The notes beneath the pieces are model-generated. The model made no database searches, was not told the origin of the DNA, and saw only the letters and a list, made by a program, of their open reading frames with translations. The translations under genes and the position numbers were made by a program. From assembly GCF_001748145.1 (NCBI RefSeq), contig NZ_BCQA01000001.1:5234501-5298500 (forward strand): DNA of 64,000 bases. The letters are read 5' to 3'. The DNA is from Bosea sp. BIWAKO-01. GTDB taxonomy: Bacteria > Pseudomonadota > Alphaproteobacteria > Rhizobiales > Beijerinckiaceae. How positions within the stretch are numbered: position 1 is the first letter of the stretch; each line of letters opens with the position of its first letter. This document shows positions 62,468-64,000 of the stretch, in pieces.

Positions 62468-62974
62468 TCACTCGGCAAACAGGCGCTTTGCCATCAGCAA
62501 GGTGTTTGGCGTGTCGTCGCGGCCATCGAACCGGGCCGAGCGCTGCAGGAAGAAGCCCATCCGCTCGTAGAACGCGATCGCGGGCTCGTTCTGCAGCTCG
62601 ACTTCCAGCCGTGCGACCGGCGCCAGGGGGAAATGGGCGAGCGTGACGTGCAGCAGGGTTCGGCCGATCCCGACGCCCTGATAGGTCGGCAGAACATAGA
62701 GCCGCGTCAGCAGCGCCGCCCGGTCGCGCTCGCGGCGGGCGGACGAGGTCGCAACGATCTGGTCGTCGACCAGAGCGACGAGAAAGGCCTCGCCGTCGCG
62801 ATCGAGCTGGGCGCTCAGATTCTCCAGCGAATGCCAGGCATTGGTGATCTCGGCGACACGCTGCCAGCCATAGATGCCGTCATAGGTGGCATGCCAGGTC
62901 TCGACCAACAGCGAGCGGACGGCCGGGAGATCGGCCGCAACCGCGTCGCGGATGATGAGCCTGTCTGGCGTCAC
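62468..62974 (-). CDS. GNAT family N-acetyltransferase
   Basis: 168 residues. [31 protein letters not shown] is the typical start, the acetyl-CoA loop is in [18 protein letters not shown] and the C-terminal part has [13 protein letters not shown]. It starts with GTG overlapping the gatB stop (GTGA), so it is coupled to gatB. Members of this group acetylate small molecules or protein termini; the target is unknown. Confidence 0.9.
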   Translation of the reverse strand: MTPDRLIIRDAVAADLPAVRSLLVETWHATYDGIYGWQRVAEITNAWHSLENLSAQLDRDGEAFLVALVDDQIVATSSARRERDRAALLTRLYVLPTYQGVGIGRTLLHVTLAHFPLAPVARLEVELQNEPAIAFYERMGFFLQRSARFDGRDDTPNTLLMAKRLFAE

Positions 62975-64000
62975 TCGATACCCAGCTTCTTCTTCAGTAT
63001 CTCGTTCAGCGCCTGCGGATTGGCCTTTCCGCCCGACGCCTTCATGGCCTGGCCGACGAACCAGCCGAGCATGGTCGGCTTCAGCTTGACCTGCTCGACC
63101 TTGTCGGGATTGCCGGCGATGATCTCGTCGACCGCCTTCTCGATCGCACCGGTATCGGTCACCTGCTTCATGCCGCGCGTCTCGACGATCTCGCGCGGAT
63201 CGCCCCCCTCGGACCAGAGGATCTCGAACAGATCCTTGGCGATCTTGCCCGAAATGACGCTCTCGCCAAGCAGATCCACGAGGCCGCCGAGCTGGGCGGC
63301 AGAGACCGGCGAGGCGGTCACATCCTTGCCTTCCTTGTTCAGGCGGCCGAACAACTCGTTGATGACCCAGTTGGCGGCGGCCTTGCCGTCGCGGCCCTTG
63401 GCGACAGCCTCGAAGTAATCCGCCTGCTCGCGCTCGGCGACGAGCACGGAGGCATCATAGGGCGTCAGGCCGTATTCGGCGATGAAGCGCGCCTTCTTGG
63501 CGTCGGGCAGTTCCGGCAGCGCTGCCTTCAGGTCCTGGACGAAGGCGTCGTCGAATTCGAGCGGCAGCAGGTCCGGGTCCGGGAAATAGCGATAATCATG
63601 CGCCTCCTCCTTGGAGCGCATCGAACGGGTCTCGCCCTTGCCGGGATCATAGAGCCGCGTTTCCTGGTCGATCTTGCCGCCATCCTCAAGGATGCCGACC
63701 TGGCGACGCGCCTCGACATCGACCGCCTGGCCGATGAAGCGGATCGAGTTGACGTTCTTGATCTCGCAGCGCGTGCCGAGGGGCTCGCCGGGGCGGCGCA
63801 CCGAGACGTTGACGTCAGCGCGCAGGTTGCCCTTCTCCATGTCGCCATCGCAGGTGCCGAGATAGCGCAGGATGGTGCGCAGCTTGGTGACAAAGGCCTT
63901 GGCCTCGTCGGCCGAGCGCAGGTCGGGGCGCGAGACGATCTCCATCAGCGCGACGCCGGAGCGGTTGAGATCGACGAAGCTCATCGTCGGATGCTGGTCA
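62971..64000 (-). CDS. gatB: Aspartyl/glutamyl-tRNA amidotransferase subunit B, C-terminal part
   Basis: The last 342 codons; the gene continues beyond the right edge of the window. It contains [42 protein letters not shown] and [14 protein letters not shown], all hallmarks of GatB, and the C-terminal YqeY-like tail domain (about the last 150 residues) ending [11 protein letters not shown]. GatB activates misacylated Glu-tRNA(Gln) or Asp-tRNA(Asn) for amidation. Internal ATG 63984 is not the start, as the frame and homology continue upstream (DQHPT). Confidence 0.96.
   Translation of the reverse strand, partial: DQHPTMSFVDLNRSGVALMEIVSRPDLRSADEAKAFVTKLRTILRYLGTCDGDMEKGNLRADVNVSVRRPGEPLGTRCEIKNVNSIRFIGQAVDVEARRQVGILEDGGKIDQETRLYDPGKGETRSMRSKEEAHDYRYFPDPDLLPLEFDDAFVQDLKAALPELPDAKKARFIAEYGLTPYDASVLVAEREQADYFEAVAKGRDGKAAANWVINELFGRLNKEGKDVTASPVSAAQLGGLVDLLGESVISGKIAKDLFEILWSEGGDPREIVETRGMKQVTDTGAIEKAVDEIIAGNPDKVEQVKLKPTMLGWFVGQAMKASGGKANPQALNEILKKKLGIE

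Overview
The window is GC-rich DNA from an alphaproteobacterium, most likely of the Hyphomicrobiales (Rhizobiales). I infer this from protein style, the cobF-type late-cobalt cobalamin gene, two rhizobial-type cobalamin riboswitches, class Ia nrdA, a NodT-type outer-membrane channel and a Sec-containing formate dehydrogenase with its own sel genes. A Bosea-like genus would fit, but nothing here proves it.

Layout. (1) 1-17.2 kb has a cobalamin/tetrapyrrole theme. It holds the start of nrdA (minus strand) behind a B12 riboswitch, cobF, a NodT-MacA-MacB tripartite efflux operon, a five-gene minus-strand operon (TonB-dependent receptor, ChuX/HutX-like protein, ChaN-like protein, SbmA/BacA-like ABC transporter, second ABC transporter), and metE behind a second B12 riboswitch. 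The two riboswitches control the B12-independent versions of two enzymes and share a 27-nt block and a start-proximal hairpin. (2) 17.3-23 kb is a copper/periplasm cluster: a DUF2946-like protein, YcnI, a CopC-CopD fusion, a DJ-1/PfpI protein, a TlpA-like thioredoxin and a transglutaminase-like protein. (3) 23-25 kb plus 40-50 kb is a complete selenocysteine and formate dehydrogenase module: selD, two unknown small genes, tRNA-Sec (selC), selB, a Sel1-repeat gene, selA, fdhE and fdnI-fdnH-fdnG. fdnG has an in-frame UGA followed by a clear bacterial SECIS hairpin. (4) 25.03-40.09 kb is a 15-kb integrative element inserted in the 3' end of tRNA-Sec and bounded by a 15-bp direct repeat. It carries a P4-type integrase, AlpA-like and XRE-like regulators, a RepA-like AAA ATPase with iteron-like repeats in its 3' end, and a restricted set of phage morphogenesis genes (ClpP-like protease, glycine-rich tail protein, tape measure). 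It also has a PemK-like protein and several unknowns. No terminase, portal, capsid or lysis gene was recognised, which suggests a phage satellite or a reduced prophage. (5) 50.5-55.3 kb holds two membrane-anchored unknowns, lon and an Hsp20 gene. (6) 56.08-59.20 kb is two nearly identical 1560-bp insertion sequences in direct tandem. (7) 59.5-64 kb holds an amidase, a GST-like protein, two GNAT acetyltransferases and the 3' part of gatB.

The most informative structure is the selC locus. The selB reading frame runs right through the tRNA-Sec gene, so the element that uses the tRNA 3' end as attB also replaced the last codons of selB. Joining the two outer flanks in silico restores a selB stop three codons after the tRNA, followed 6 nt later by the start codon of the next gene. 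This reconstructs an uninterrupted fdh-sel operon. Within the element, three intergenic or near-intergenic sites match GTTTGACGTCGNNNGTCAA and look like the operators of an element-encoded regulator.
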